From the NCBI GenBank assembly GCA_030549335.1, contig CM060194.1, forward strand, positions 16,556,171 through 16,620,170: a stretch of DNA of 64,000 nucleotides. The letters are read 5' to 3'. Positions 11,351-23,401 of the stretch are shown piece after piece. The stretch comes from Pontederia crassipes. Lineage: Eukaryota; Streptophyta; Magnoliopsida; Commelinales; Pontederiaceae. The position numbers were made by a program, and so were the translations under genes. Position 1 is the first letter of the stretch, and each line of letters begins with the position of its first letter. The notes beneath the pieces were generated by a model. That model was not told where the DNA came from, ran no database searches, and was given only the letters and a program-made list of their open reading frames with translations.

Positions 11351-12180
11351 TTAGTTATTTTCCATCAAACCCTACATGTATATAATTCACTCAGATCCTT
11401 GTGACGAAAATACAAAAAATATTTTTGTTATATGTTTAGAACTGATATTATGTCATATTGGATCCAGAAATGTTAGAAGAGAAAAATGAAAATCAAATCG
11501 TACTAAACCCGATGAGAACTTAATTTGTTTGAATCATCAATTTTGAGTTTTCAGAACTCAACTTAAAAAATAAAATGCAAAAAAAAAGGTTCAGGTTTAA
11601 AGAAGTACAATGGCTATTAAGTAAAATCAAGTAACTGAAAATAAGTACGTGTCTTTCATTAGGGAACTATAATCTTTGATATGATCACACGAAATAAAAT
11701 TTCAACTTAAACATGATTTCAGTTCCATCCTGCCATAAATATCTGAATGAGCTCACACCCGTTGCAGACGAAAGTACTATTATATTAGAGACAAGGTTCA
11801 AATAACCAAGGAAGGCAAAAACATAACACGGCATGTAAAGATCCAACAACTAATGTTTTCTGTAACCGATAAGGCCATACAATTTATATCAAATTTGAAA
11901 GCAAAATGATGAAATCAATAAACACACTAGAATCCATTCATGTTGTTTGAGCCTGTGCATGCTAAGATACTTCCTCGAGTATTCCAATGCCATGGATAAC
12001 AGATGAAGAACAAGTGAAATTGAAACGCTAAACAGAACAAAATGGCCAAAAACAAAAAAAAAAATATGCAGTACACTACAAGACATAACAATTTGCATCT
12101 ACATTTCCTGATACATCTCAGCATCCCTAAAATCGATAGATAAATTAACATGTCACCAAAGTGATGCAAACGGAATTGGA
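11351..12180. other. Unassigned AT-rich stretch
   Basis: No coding or repeat feature was recognised. Read on the minus strand it looks like a plant intron or 5' untranslated DNA that would follow the GC-rich block at 12190-12800. CACTACAAGACATAAC at 12071 resembles a CACTA terminus, but no partner or target duplication was found. Confidence 0.35.
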
Positions 12181-12189
12181 ATCAAGCGC

Positions 12190-12800
12190 TTCAAAATCTC
12201 ACCGAGAATCCGTTTCTTCCTGCAATCGAAAATGCTCCGAGATTGGAGAAAGGGAATTGGGAGGTCGGAGGAGAACATGAAAATGTAATCTTGGGCTCGG
12301 AGAGGTCAAAGGAAGGCAGCGGAAAGAGGTCGAGGGAGGACAGCTTGGGCCAGGAGAGCGGCAACGACGATGATGGCAGACGCCGGTGACAGGGAGAGGG
12401 GCACGGCTTGGGCCAAGAGAGTGGCAACGATGGAGATGGCAGATGCCGGCACAGTAAGGACATCGACAAGGGAGACTTGGGATGGGAGAGGTCGGAGGAG
12501 GGCGGCTTGGGCCAAGAGAGCAGCAACGATGACGATGGCGGATACCGGTGGCAAGGAGAGATCGGAGGAGGGTGGCTTGGGCTGAGAGAGTGGCAACGGC
12601 GATGATGATGGACGCTAGCGGCAGGGAGAGGTTAATGGAATGCCGCTTGGGCCGGAAGAGTGACAACAATGGTGATAGCGACGCCGGTGCGGTGTGACCT
12701 GTAGGGAGAGGTCGGAGGAGGGAAGCGACGGCATCCGAGCTGCAGGACAGCGGCAAAACGACGGAACGAAGGCGCATAGTAAAACAGTAAAGAGGGGACA
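12190..12800. repeat. GC-rich minisatellite, possible old first exon on minus strand
   Basis: Five diverged units start with GCTTGGGCCAAGAGAG-like words at about 12345, 12404, 12504, 12573 and 12644, each followed by a GGCAACGA(C/T)GATGATGGC-like block. Open frames through it on both strands are proline/serine or glycine/arginine biased and of no known family. They are most simply repeat translation. On the minus strand, CAGGAAGAAACGGATTCTCG followed by GTGAGATTTT (about 12225-12195) looks like an exon end plus splice donor, so part may come from a gene's 5' exon. Confidence 0.5.
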
Positions 12801-12805
12801 ACTAA

Positions 12806-13216
12806 GATATGTTTGGTTCAAAATTCATTAAAGGGAGAGAAGAGAAGGTAAAGAGTGGGAAGAAAAATTATGGGAAGGAAATGTAGGAGAATGAAGGTGA
12901 ATAGTTATATCTATTTGAATGATATCATTAAAAGGGAATGAATATTAAGTGATTAATTTATTTAGATAATTTTATCCTTTACCTATATAGTTATATATTT
13001 AATTTATTTGGTCAAAATTGGAAATACATAATAAATATATTTTTCCCCTCCTTTCTATCCCAATTTGAAGGGAAAAGAAAAATAAAACATTGGAAGAGAA
13101 TGGAAGAGAAAAGAGGGGAGTTTTCCCTTCATTTTCCTCCAACTTAAAATCAACCAAACAAAGGAAACGAATTCTCCTACTTTCCTTTTCCCCTCCTTAT
13201 CGTCATTTCACCCCTA
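12806..13216. mobile_element. MITE with TTTGGTT termini (hAT-like)
   Basis: The left end TTTGGTTCAAAATTCATTAAAGGGA and the right end CACCCCTAACCAAAC are inverted versions of each other over the outer bases. Purine-rich (left) and pyrimidine-rich (right) subterminal arms pair in inverted orientation (GGAAAAGAAAA against TTTTCCCCTCC). ATATG occurs just outside both ends (12810 region and 13228 region) and may be a target duplication. There is no coding capacity. Confidence 0.5.
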
Positions 13217-14475
13217 ACCAAACAACATATGTGACACTACTTCATCGCTAAAGAGGCACTGAATAATAAACAGTGGATTGGTAGAGAATATCTAGGAGTA
13301 CAAAACAACTCTCTCTCTCTCTCTGCGGTGAGTGTGGCTTTACATTAGTGTCGCATGTATGCTGACGCTGTTGCGACACTATATCCTTAATTTTTTAATT
13401 AAAATATGTAGAAAATTATATTATTTAATTTAATTATCATAATTTTATAACTAAAGAGATAAAAGTATAATTAATGGATAATTAAATTTAAAGTGTTTGG
13501 GTTAATTTATAGATAATTAACATATGATATGATATATGTTGTATATATAAATTTAATATATTGAAATATGTGTACGTATATGTACATGTATGTGTAGGTA
13601 TTCATATTAAATGAACTATTTTGTACATATATATTATTTATATTAACAAGTGTACATATAACTTTATATTGACTAATTATATTAACATATATGTATATCT
13701 AATTATATCAACATATGCATACACGCACACATATATATATACATATATAAAAATTATAATGAAATATGGCTTTCTATTTCTATAAATATATATATTTATA
13801 ATGAAATATGGTTTTCATTATAAAAAATAAAAATATATTTATTTATTTTTTATAATGAAATATGGCTTTCTATTTCTATAAATATATATATATGGGTTTC
13901 TCTTTATGTAGACACACACACATACATGTGTGTGCGCGTGCGCGCGCCCGTGCATACGCACGTATTTGTGTTGATGTACACCAATACATTTATAATTACT
14001 ATATATGTATATATGTATCTATGTACATATATGTGATTTGTATTTATGTATATTTAGGAATGCATATATACATAAATAGCAACATAACCCAATAGCGTCT
14101 CTTGGGCCTCACAATAGCGTCGCCAAAAGTCGACGCCAATATCGCGTCATTCTTTAACATCAAGTTAGCATTGCGTCATCATGACACTAATTTAGCATCA
14201 CACTTTGTCGATGTCACTTTAGCGCTGTAATCTATCGCGCATTTTTTTTTGTTTTGGCGCGTGATGTCAGTGTTGTGGTAGCATCGAGACGGTGCCACTT
14301 TTAGCGTCGACGGTTCCTAACACTAAGGCAATGCTAAATAGACGCTAATGAGGGGGAATAAGCATTTTCTTGTGTTGATCCAACAGAGTCACTATTGAAA
14401 CATTATTGGCGCCGAGTTAACATCGCGTGGTTGGAGTTGCTAATTTGCGTTGCTATTTGACAGATTTCTTGTAGT
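13217..14475. mobile_element. AT-rich non-autonomous element relic with CACTA-like right end
   Basis: The right edge reads TTGCTATTTGACAGATTTCTTGTAG and abuts gypsy reverse transcriptase at 14476. TTTCTTGTAG is the inverted form of CTACAAGAAA, the CACTA terminal word. A second such word (GCATTTTCTTGTG) lies at 14362-14374. Subterminal GCGTC/GACGC words cluster at 13325-13375 and 14090-14450. Between them is TA/CA dinucleotide-rich DNA, including a 40-bp direct repeat (13751 and 13851). No left terminus or target duplication was identified. Confidence 0.45.
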
Positions 14476-15702
14476 CATGAGTTGTTGGTAATGCCATTTA
14501 ATCTCTCTACTACTCCCAGTGCATTTATGCGCTTGATGAACAATATTTTCAAGGCATTTATCGGCAAATTTTTAGTGGTATATTTTGATGATATTCTTAT
14601 ATTTAGGTTAAGTATACAGGAACACTTTGAACATTTTCGCTCAGGTTTTCAAGTTTTTTGAGGTCAACGATTATCCATAAATCTTAATTACTAATCGTGT
14701 CATGTTCTTAGGATATGTTACTTCTCAAGAAGGCATTAACATGGATCCAAGCAAGATTGATGCAATAGTAAATTGTCCTACACCAAAATCTTTGCAAGAC
14801 ATTCGAAACTTTCATAGACTTTCATCTTTTTATTGACGTTTTATTTATAATTTTAGCACTATCATGGCGCCTATCACTGAATTATTAAAGGGTGGAGCAT
14901 TTAAATGGACTGATTCAGTGCAAAAAAAAGTTTTGAGTTAATTAAGAAAAGGATGACCAACGCACCAATAGTTGCACTGCTAGATTTTGGAAAACTTTTT
15001 GAAGTTTGCTATGATGCATTAAATGTAGGAATTGGAGCTATCCTTCTTTAGTGAAAAGTTAAATGGATTAAGAAAGAGTTATTCAATTTACGAGAAAGAA
15101 TTTTATGTCATCATTTGTTCCTTGACAAATGGGAGGCATTATCTTATTTATAAAGAACTTATTCTTTTCTCTAGCCATGAAGCCTTGAAATATATCACTG
15201 GTCGGCATAACCTCAATACCCAACAAGAAAAATGAGTTGAGTTTCTTCAAGCCTGCACATTCGTGATCAAGCATAAGAGTGGGGAACAAAATCATGTTGT
15301 TGTTGCTTTAAGTCTTTTCTATGCAAATGAAGATTGTGGGATTTGAGATAATCAAAAAGCTTTGCAACGAAGATCCATATTTCTCTAAAATTTGGGATGA
15401 ATGCTCTAAAGGCCCTTCAAAAGAATTTCTTATTCAAGATAGATTTCTTTTTAAGAATAATCATCTTTGCATCCCGCAATGTTCTTTGCATGATGAAATT
15501 ATCAAGGAAATCCATGGAGGTGATCTTGGGAGTCATTTTGCACAAGATAAAACTCTTGCACTTATTGGAAAAAAATTCTTTTGGCCTAATATGGGGCGAG
15601 ACATGTGAAATTATGTGGCAAGGTCTAGAATTGTCATATAGTAAAAAGTCATATGCAAAATACAGGATTATATATCCCATTACCTATTCCATATGCACCT
15701 AG
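14476..15702 (+). pseudogene. Ty3/gypsy relic 1, pol part A (RT, RNase H, integrase zinc finger)
   Basis: The reading starts inside reverse transcriptase (ELLVMPFNLSTTPSAF, then VVYFDDILIF with the catalytic DD at about 14585-14595). It passes an RNase H block (SEKLNGLRKSYSIYEKEFY at about 15045-15110, HEALKYITGRHNLNTQQEK at 15177-15235) and FVIKHKSGEQNHVV. It reaches the integrase H2C2 finger region (CIPQCSLHDEIIKEIHGG, then TLALIGKKFFWPNMGRDM to 15608). Stops and frameshifts occur in every domain. Everything upstream of the middle of RT is missing, cut by the element ending at 14475. It is interrupted at 15702 by the CACTA element and resumes at 19222. Confidence 0.88.
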
Positions 15703-15999
15703 CACTACAAAAAAAATAGCTAATTTGCGACGGACATTTTCCGAAGGACAAGAATCCTTCATATCTTTCAATAGCAGTTGCGACGGTTAGGAAAATTCTT
15801 CCGAAGTACCGAAGCCCAAAAAGTCCTTTGTAAATACGGATGGCAAATCACCATGGGTATAGCCTTCGAAATTACTGAATTATTTAAATTCGTCGATAAT
15901 TTCGAAGGCTAGACCTGTCGGTAATTATATTTATAATAATATATATGTAATATAATATAAGTATATATTCACTATTCTATTATTAAATTATTATTTTAT

Positions 16000-17400
16000 C
16001 TAGCGAAGGATAATCCCTTCGAAATTACCAAAGGATTTAACATCCGTCGGTAATTTCTAATGAAATATTCCTTGGTAATTAAAATAATATCACTTATTAT
16101 CAATATTTATATATATAATATTATTATTAAACATTAATAATATATTGATTACATGTATTAATATATATGATTATAAACATTAGTAATATAATATAATATT
16201 ATAAATATTTTAAGTAAATAGAAGAGAGATATGCATTATATTATAAACATTAATAATATATTATTATTTTATTTACCAAAGGATAATGCCTTCGAAATTA
16301 CCGAAGGATATACCCATCGGTAATTATAATAATTATTTTCTTATGAAATTTTATAATATAATACATATCCATATTCCATTTATTTATAATATTTTTAATA
16401 TAATATTATGATTATTAATTTTTTATCATATATGTTAAGATATTATAATATTATAATGTTTAGTAATTTCAAAGACTAGACCCTTCGATAATTATATTTC
16501 TAATAATATATATGTAATATAATATAAGTATATATTCACTATTCTATAATTAAATTATTATTTTTTACCGAAGGATAATTCCTTCGAAATTACCAAAGGA
16601 TTTAACTTCCGTCGGTAATTTTGAAGGAATTACCCCTCGGTAATTAAAATAATATCATTTATTATCAATACTTATACATATAATATTATTATTAAACATT
16701 AATGATAGTATATGTATTGATATTAATTATATGTATTAATATATATCATTATAATAATTAGTAATATAATATTATATTATTAATATTCTAAGTAAATGGA
16801 AGAGAGATATGTATTATATTATAGACATTAATAATTACTTACTATTTTATTTAGCGAAGGATAATACCTTCGAAATTATCGCAAGTTTCAACATTCGTCA
16901 GAAATTTCGAAAGAAATATCCGTTAGTAATTAAAATAATATTATTTATTATCAATATATATAATATTATTATTAAACATTAATAATAGTATATGTATTTA
17001 TATTAATTATATGTATTAATATATATGATTAGTAATATAATATTATAAATATTTTAAGTAAATGAAAGAGAGATATGTATTATATTATAGACATTAATAA
17101 TAAATTATTATTTTATTTAGCGAAGGATAATGCCTTTGAAATTACCAAAGGATTTAGCATCCGTCGGTAACTACGAAAAAATTACCCGTCGATAATTAAA
17201 ATAATATAATTTTTTATCAATATTTATATATATAATATTGTTATAAAATATTAATAATAGTATATGTATTGATATTAATTATATGTATAAAGATATATGA
17301 TTACAAACATTATAATATAAACATTAGTATTAAGATACATATATATTTATAATATTATATGTACGTTAACATTATCTAATTAGTTAAATTTCCACTGTAA
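16000..17400. repeat. Five ~280-bp tandem repeats inside CACTA element 1
   Basis: The marker block GCGAAGGATAAT.CCTTCGAAATTACC recurs near 16001, 16275, 16568, 16854 and 17120, a spacing of about 265-295 bp. Each unit continues with an AT-rich run containing TTATTATTAAACATTAATAATA, TATGTATTAATATATATGAT and AAGAGAGATATG. Units differ by point changes and small indels. Confidence 0.75.
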
Positions 17401-18049
17401 TTATAAATTTATAAATGTTTTAATATTATTAATGATTAATTTCAAACCACATATTTTTTATCAATACATAAAAAAATAAAATAACTTTAATTACTTGGTT
17501 TTGATCTAATATGAAATTTATTTATATATATTTATATCTATGAATGATTAAATAAATAAATGACAAAAAAAAGATTGTATTGGAGTTTGAACTTGCAACT
17601 ACATGGAAGTGTCTCTATATGATATTTTAATATTATACATATAATATAAGATAAAAATATATAAATATTGATAAAAAATATCATTATTTTAAATATTGAT
17701 AAAAAAACTATTATTATTTTAAAATATATATAAATATAGATTCCAATTTCTTTGGTAATTTCGAAGGATATACCCATCGATAATTACAATAATTATTTTT
17801 TTATGAATGTTTATAATATAATACATATCCATCTTCCATTTATTTATAATATAATATTATGATTATTAATGTTTTTAGTCATATATGTTAATATATATAA
17901 TATTATAATGTTTAATAATAAAGTTTCATATATAAACATTGATAAAAAATAATATTTTTTATGTACCGACGGGTAATTCCTTCATAATTACCGACGGATG
18001 TCAAATCCTTCAGTAATTTCTAAGGATATACCGTCGCTAACTCTAATAT

Positions 18050-18680
18050 TTTTCCGCCCAGTTTTCCCTCCTCTCCCTTCTCATTCCCGCGCCCCCTCTC
18101 TCCCTATATTCTCTCCTCACTCCTTCTCCCCCTTTCTCTATCTCTATCTCTCCTCCTCTCCCTCTCTCTCCCACGGCGGTGGCGGTGGCAACTCCCACGA
18201 TTCTGGCCACCTTTCATGACTTCGACGATCCCGGCTGCCCCCCCCCCTCCCTCCCTCTTCCTGTTCCTCTTTGTCTGCCCTCCCCCACTCCCTCTCCCTC
18301 TCCCACTTCCTCTCTCTCTCTACTCCGACAGTCAATGCGGCCTGATTCGGCCGCATGCGGTGCGGCGGATCCGGTGGTAGGCAGTAGTTATGGCACGCAA
18401 GCCGGATGGGGCGCCTGGCGTCCGTTCACAGCCGTGGTGGCCAGATCTGACCTCCAGGCACGGATCGCGTCCATGTCGGACGGAACAGGGGGCCTGGCGG
18501 CCGTTCGCTTTTGTGTGGGCCTAGCATCCGTTTAGGGCCTGATGGGGGTGCCCGACGTCCGTTCACGGCCGTGGCTGCCTAGTTACTGCGATCCTAGGCC
18601 AGACGGCTGCCTCCCCATCTCCCGCTCCCTCTCTCCCTCTATCTCGATTTCGGCCGCCTGTTCCGAATCGGCTATCAATG
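18050..18680. other. Pyrimidine- and GC-rich island in CACTA element 1
   Basis: About 250 bp of CTCTCCCTCC tracts are followed by GC-rich DNA with repeated GTCCGTTCACGGCCGTGG-like words (18420 and 18557). Several open frames cross it on both strands but match nothing recognised. It resembles a TATA-less plant promoter/leader island. An equivalent island exists in CACTA element 2 at 30930-31300. Confidence 0.45.
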
Positions 18681-19221
18681 CCCATCTGGCAGCAGGCGAC
18701 CTATTTTTTTAATATTTTTAAAAACTTCTCGACGGATGTGTCCATCGCTAAGTATATGTTTCGACTCTGGTGCCTACGACGGGTGTCGCCCGTCGAAGCC
18801 GACCCGTCGAAGGCTTTGACGGGTCGCACCCATCGAAGGCTTCAATGGGTCGCACGTCAAAGGTTTCGACAAGAGAGCCTAGTGGGAACTATCGATGGGA
18901 GAACCAGTCGAAACCTGTGAAGCGGCCAACACTCCCTCCTCTGATTTCGACATCGCAATTAGGAGTTTCCGACGGCAAAATCTGTCATAAGTTTCGAAGG
19001 ACGACCTTTCCTTCAGAACTTTTGACGAATTCTACCCGTCGAAAATTCTGAAGGCAAGTTATCAGTCGCAGACATCTGTTGAAACTTCCGAAGGGACATT
19101 TGTGGACCGTCGATAATTCTTTCCAATGGCATAATTTCCAATCCATCGAAAAATCCATTGCAAAGGCATATTTGCGACGGATTTCGAAGTTCCGTCGCAA
19201 ATCTACATTTTTCTTGTAGTG

Positions 19222-20050
19222 TAGGAGGACGTGATTATTGATTTTGTGGTTGGATTGCCCAAAACACAAAGGAACAAGCACTCAATTATGGTGGTTGTCG
19301 ATAGATTCTCCAAAATGGCACACTTTATACCATTTCACTTTGGACGCATCTCATATTGTTAATCTTTATTTTAACAAAATTGTGAAACTACATGGTATTC
19401 CAAAGACTATCACTTCTGATTATGATACAAAATTTGTAAGACATTTTTTACGCACACTATGGAGGAGCTCGGAACTACTCTTCAATTTAGTTCCTCTGAT
19501 CATACTCAAATTGATGGTCAAATAGAAGTTGTCAATCATGCTTTGAGAAATCTACTAAGATATAAAAGATAATACTCGGCAATGGGATCTACAATTGGCT
19601 CAACCAAAGTTTTCCTATAATCGATCTCAGAGCAAGTCTACTACTTCGATATTTTTTATGGAGCTAACTCTGCTGGTTCATTAGATTTACTCCCTCGTCC
19701 AATAATTAAGTTTTCAGTAGTGATGCTGAGGAAAGAGTGAAACATATTCGAGATTTGCATGAATGTGTTCAACCAAAAATTTTCAATAAAATTAGAAGTA
19801 TAATTTTAAGGAGGAAATCTATTATGGAATCGTCTTCAAAAAGAACGATTTCCCCTATGATGTTTTGGAAAGCTCAAGCCTCGAGCACATGGTCCTTTTC
19901 AAGTTCTAAAAAAGATAGGAGAAAATGCATACAATATTAATTTGCCCAAAAATTTTGGAGTTTCAACAAGTTTTAATATAGCTGACTTATCCCCTTACGT
20001 GGAAGATATTGAAGAAATTTGACTTGAGGACAAGTCTTCCCCAACCGAGG
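19222..20050 (+). pseudogene. Ty3/gypsy relic 1, pol part B (integrase core and C-terminus)
   Basis: This continues the integrase after the CACTA insertion. It has a [10 protein letters not shown]-like start, [16 protein letters not shown] (19280-19325) and [20 protein letters not shown] (19357-19410) followed by a TSDYDTKFV stretch holding one acidic catalytic residue. The C-terminal tail is LGPFKVLKKIGENAYNINLP then FNIADLSPYVEDIEEI, ending with a GQVF-like stretch at about 20040. Frameshifts are frequent. A GPF-type tail without a recognisable chromodomain suggests a different lineage from relic 2. Confidence 0.85.
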
Positions 20051-20058
20051 GTCATTAA

Positions 20059-20370
20059 ATGTTATAAAAAATTATTAAGATTTCAAAGAGTCATGTGCTT
20101 AAAGAATATTGAAGAAGTTTATAAGACATCTTGGGAAGTGAATGATCATCTTGGAAAGTGAAGCATCATCTTGGGAAGTGAAGGATCATCTTGAGAGTTG
20201 AAGAGTTTTTCATTTATTATGTTATATAATTAGAGCTAGTATAAATAGGGATGAATGTAAGGTGTGAAGCATATTGACTTAGTTGTTTTCTTATTATTTT
20301 TGGAGGCTTCATTCTCCTCTATTAATTCATCTGCCATGAAATTAATATAAAAAAAAGAAAAGGAATGCAA
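20059..20370 (+). mobile_element. 3' LTR remnant of Ty3/gypsy relic 1
   Basis: It follows the end of pol and a short purine-rich tract (CCGAGGGTCATTAAA). It begins TGTTATAAAAAATTATTAAG and has three copies of a GATCATCTTGGGAAGTGAA-like word (20130-20200), a TATA box at 20240-20247 and an A-rich end. The right edge is not defined because no second LTR is present. Confidence 0.55.
20240..20247 (+). promoter_or_regulatory. TATA box in LTR remnant of gypsy relic 1
   Basis: TATAAATA in the context GCTAGTATAAATAGGGATG, a typical LTR core promoter. Confidence 0.55.
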
Positions 20371-20999
20371 AAGATAAAATAATTAGATTTTACAATATCC
20401 CATAACCTCTAAGGCACAAGTAACCTTACAAATCCATATGAGATGGCCTGCGAAGGAGAAGAACCATGTGGTGAGGAGGATTCGAATAGAGACGTGTAAG
20501 AGAGGTAGGTGGATCGTCGGATCAATCTTAGATGGATTATTAACAATAGATTTGCACAATTTTAGGGACAAAATAGAGTCATAGCATTACCTCATATTGT
20601 CCATGAGTTGCTCCATATAATTACTTTTACCTTAAGATGCTTATTCCGGTGAAACCACAACGAAAACTGCACAAGCGCGACCACAATTTCATCGAAATAA
20701 CAAAACTCAGATTGAGTTTAACTCGGGCTGAGTGTGCCATTGTCAGGAGAAAATGACGCCCAGCCTGTGCCCATCGCCAACGTACGTGTGATGCCGAAAC
20801 TCGACCCAGGCACCCTTATGTTCCGAGCCCAATTGTCGACGGCAAAGATCCAAAGATCGAAACCCGGGTTGAGCTCCCATGAACCCGGCCTGAGTTTTGA
20901 CACCCACATACCCAGAGATAGCTCGGGCCGAGCTTAGGTTACATAGTCCGCGCCACAAACGAGACGCGTAGCAACCACAGAAACGTCAATTGGTTGGAA
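20371..20999. other. Unassigned stretch between two gypsy relics
   Basis: The first 210 bp have a weak resemblance to a LINE C-terminal tail (NHVVRRIRIETCKRGRW) with stops. The rest (20710-20960) is GC-rich and bounded by two similar words, AACTCGGGCTGAG (20719) and AGCTCGGGCCGAGC (20922). No gene is supported. Confidence 0.3.
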
Positions 21000-22716
21000 C
21001 CTTTGTTGAAGGACCCTTTCTACACATTCGGTGCAAAGTAAAAGCTCAACGACCAGCCACCATGGTTTCTTCTCTTTATTTTGCTTGGGTAGAAGAAAAC
21101 ATCTGAGCAACAGTATTATCCGCCCAAAGTTGGAGGGTCTAATTCATTATCATCTTCTTTTAAAACTTCTACAAAAGAAATCTCAAGAGGATATCAAGGA
21201 GTGTCAATTAAAGATTTGCGTTTTCAATTGTGATGAAAAGTGGCAAAAAGGACATGTATGTAAGAAGGGTCAATTGATAGTCATCCAATCTATTGTTGAG
21301 CTAGAAGATTGTGAAGACTCTTGTAATGTTTCGATGGAAGAAGAATCAAACAAGCATAATAAACTTGTTGGATCTTCATTACATACTTTGGCAAGGTATG
21401 CTAACCCTTAAACAATGAAAGTTGATGGATTTCTAAAAAAGGCAACCTATTACTTTTCATTGACATCGGAAGCAGGAATAACTTCCTTGAATCTAAGTTG
21501 GCTAAGAGATTGGAATTATCGATCAACCTTGTGCAAGGTTTGATGTGAAGCTTCTTAATGGATGAGTATTGTCATGTGGCAACAAATGCTCTTGTGTTAG
21601 GCTCACTTTACAAGGACTGATGATATTTGTGGATTTATATCTTTTATTTATTGATGATTATGAAATTGTGCTCGGTATTGAGTGATTATGTACTTTGGGA
21701 GAAATCACTAATGAAGTTTGAATTGGAAGGAGAAAAGGTTATGTTAAAAGGAAAACATTGCATGGAAAAAATATTTCGAAAGGAGAAAAGAGGTTGCATA
21801 GTTCAACTCCAACTTGTGGGAGAAACACATTTGTTGTCAACTATTGAGAATGGGCTTGAGTCTTTGATTTCATAATTTTAAAATATGTTTGTAGAACTAG
21901 AAAATTTTCCACCTCAACAATCACATCGTATACCTCTTTTATCAGGCTTTTCTGCGACTAATGTTCGACAATATCAATATCCTCATTTTCAAAAAGCTGA
22001 AATTAAAAAAAAAATCATTCAGGAAATGCTCGAAGCAGAAATAATTCAAACTAGTTTCAGTCCTTATTCTTCTTTGGTATTATTGGTAAAAAAGAAAGGC
22101 GAATATTGACGTATTTGTGTGAATTATAGAGCTCTTAATAAAGTCACCGTCAAGGACAAGTACTCTATTCCATGAGTTGCTTGATGAATGTGGGGATGCT
22201 AAATTATACAATAATCTCGACTTATGTTTTGATTGCTTTCAAATTTGAGTGCATGAAGTCTATGTGCATAAAATTGCTTTTTGAACTTATGATGGTCATT
22301 ATGAGTTTTTTATTTGCCCATTGGGTTAACTAATGCTCCATTCACTTTTCAGAGCTTGATGAATGACATCTCTCAACCTCACTTACGAAAAAATATTCTA
22401 ATTTTCGTTGATGATATCCTCATTTATAGTTCATGTTTGCAAGAAGTACCTATCTCATTTGAAGACAATTTTATTATACCTTGTGAGCATAACCTATTTG
22501 TTAAGAAATCTAAATGTAGTTTTGGTCAACCGCAAGTTGAGTAATCTGATCATGTTGTCTCTTATGAGGGGGTTATAGTAGATCAATCTAAAATTAAAAT
22601 AATGCTTGAGTGGCACATTCTTCATACAGTTAAAGCGCTTAGAAAGTTCTAAGGAATGTCAGGTTACTGTCATAAGTTTATGAAGGATTATGGTAAAATA
22701 AGTGCCCCACTGGCAT
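21000..22716 (+). pseudogene. Ty3/gypsy chromovirus relic 2, part A (gag end, protease, RT)
   Basis: The gag C-terminus shows the zinc-knuckle neighbourhood CVFNCDEKWQKGHVCKKGQL (21215-21275). The protease core reads IDIGSRNNFLESKLAKRLEL in place of a 'DSGSTHNF' core (21456-21515), so its catalytic DSG is damaged. Reverse transcriptase follows: FPPQQSHRIPLLSGF, PHFQKAEIKKKIIQEMLEAE (21980-22040), CVNYRALNKVTVKDKYS, PIGLTNAPFTFQSLMND, then ILIFVDDILIYS (about 22395-22430). The plus strand is broken by many stops and frameshifts. Coding stops in the segment before 'KDYGKISAPLA', where the solo LTR is inserted at 22717, and resumes at 25097. Confidence 0.88.
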
Positions 22717-23401
22717 TGATGCATGCAAAATATAATATATTTTAGATTATTATTTTAGTTAATTTTTCTATAATTTAATCATGGCATGCATCATTTTGAT
22801 CACTTTTAGTCATGATTCCGGATTTATCAATTTTAATTATTGTCTCTAAATATTTTAATTGTGGATAGATTAATTAAATTTTAATAACTATTTTGCAGGA
22901 AAAGCCGAATACATGATTATGTTTGGACGATACGACCGCAATTCAGATGCAATGTGATTATCGGCTGCAATTTGAATTATCTTTGGCTCACATTTTATCC
23001 ATCATTAGGCAATAATGGACTTTGCGGACGTGATCTTATCAAATTGGGCAAAATATCATCAATCAGTATTATCGGTCGAGAACTCCAATGCAAAAGTTTA
23101 TCATTAACCAAGGTGTATCGGCCGTGAACTCCAAGTTATCTTGGGCAAAGCATCATCGATCAAGCTTATCGGCCACAAAATCCAAAGGTTTTATCCTTAA
23201 CATATTACCAGCCAAGATATTGGGCGCAGAAAGCTATCATACCAAGTCAATATCATTTGGTGGCCGAAAATGAAGAGGCGCAAAACTGATAACCTTTTAT
23301 CATTAATTAAATTTTTATCGACAACATAAAGTTTATCTCACGAATTTAAAGCTGGCCGTATGATATTTACGATCGTGATCAACTTAAAGTTTGTCTGCAC
23401 C

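Larger units (their letters stand above)
15703..19221. mobile_element. CACTA element 1, non-autonomous, TAG target duplication
   Basis: The left end is CACTACAAAAAAAATAGC and the right end is CTACATTTTTCTTGTAGTG. The 3 bp before (15700-15702, TAG) are repeated after (19222-19224, TAG), as CACTA transposases make. Subterminal zones at both ends are packed with GACGG/CCGTC and CGAAGG words (15723-15900; 18725-19200), the likely transposase-binding repeats. Inside are an AT-rich tandem array (about 16000-17170), AT-rich DNA to 17990, then a pyrimidine- and GC-rich island (18050-18680). No transposase was found, so it must have relied on a partner. Removing it rejoins the gypsy integrase reading. 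Confidence 0.93.

Noticed and set aside
12199-12801. A 200-residue minus-strand open frame rich in Ser, Pro and Leu
   Set aside because: It lies wholly in the GC-rich minisatellite, and overlapping long frames exist on both strands. This is expected from repeats without stop triplets, not from a gene.
13862-14095. Tyr/Ile/Cys-rich open frame
   Set aside because: It is derived from TA and CA/GT dinucleotide runs.
12071-14475. A CACTA element running from CACTACAAGA at 12071 to CTTGTAG at 14474
   Set aside because: The flanking 3-bp sequences do not match, the right tip lacks the final TG, and subterminal words do not agree between the two ends.
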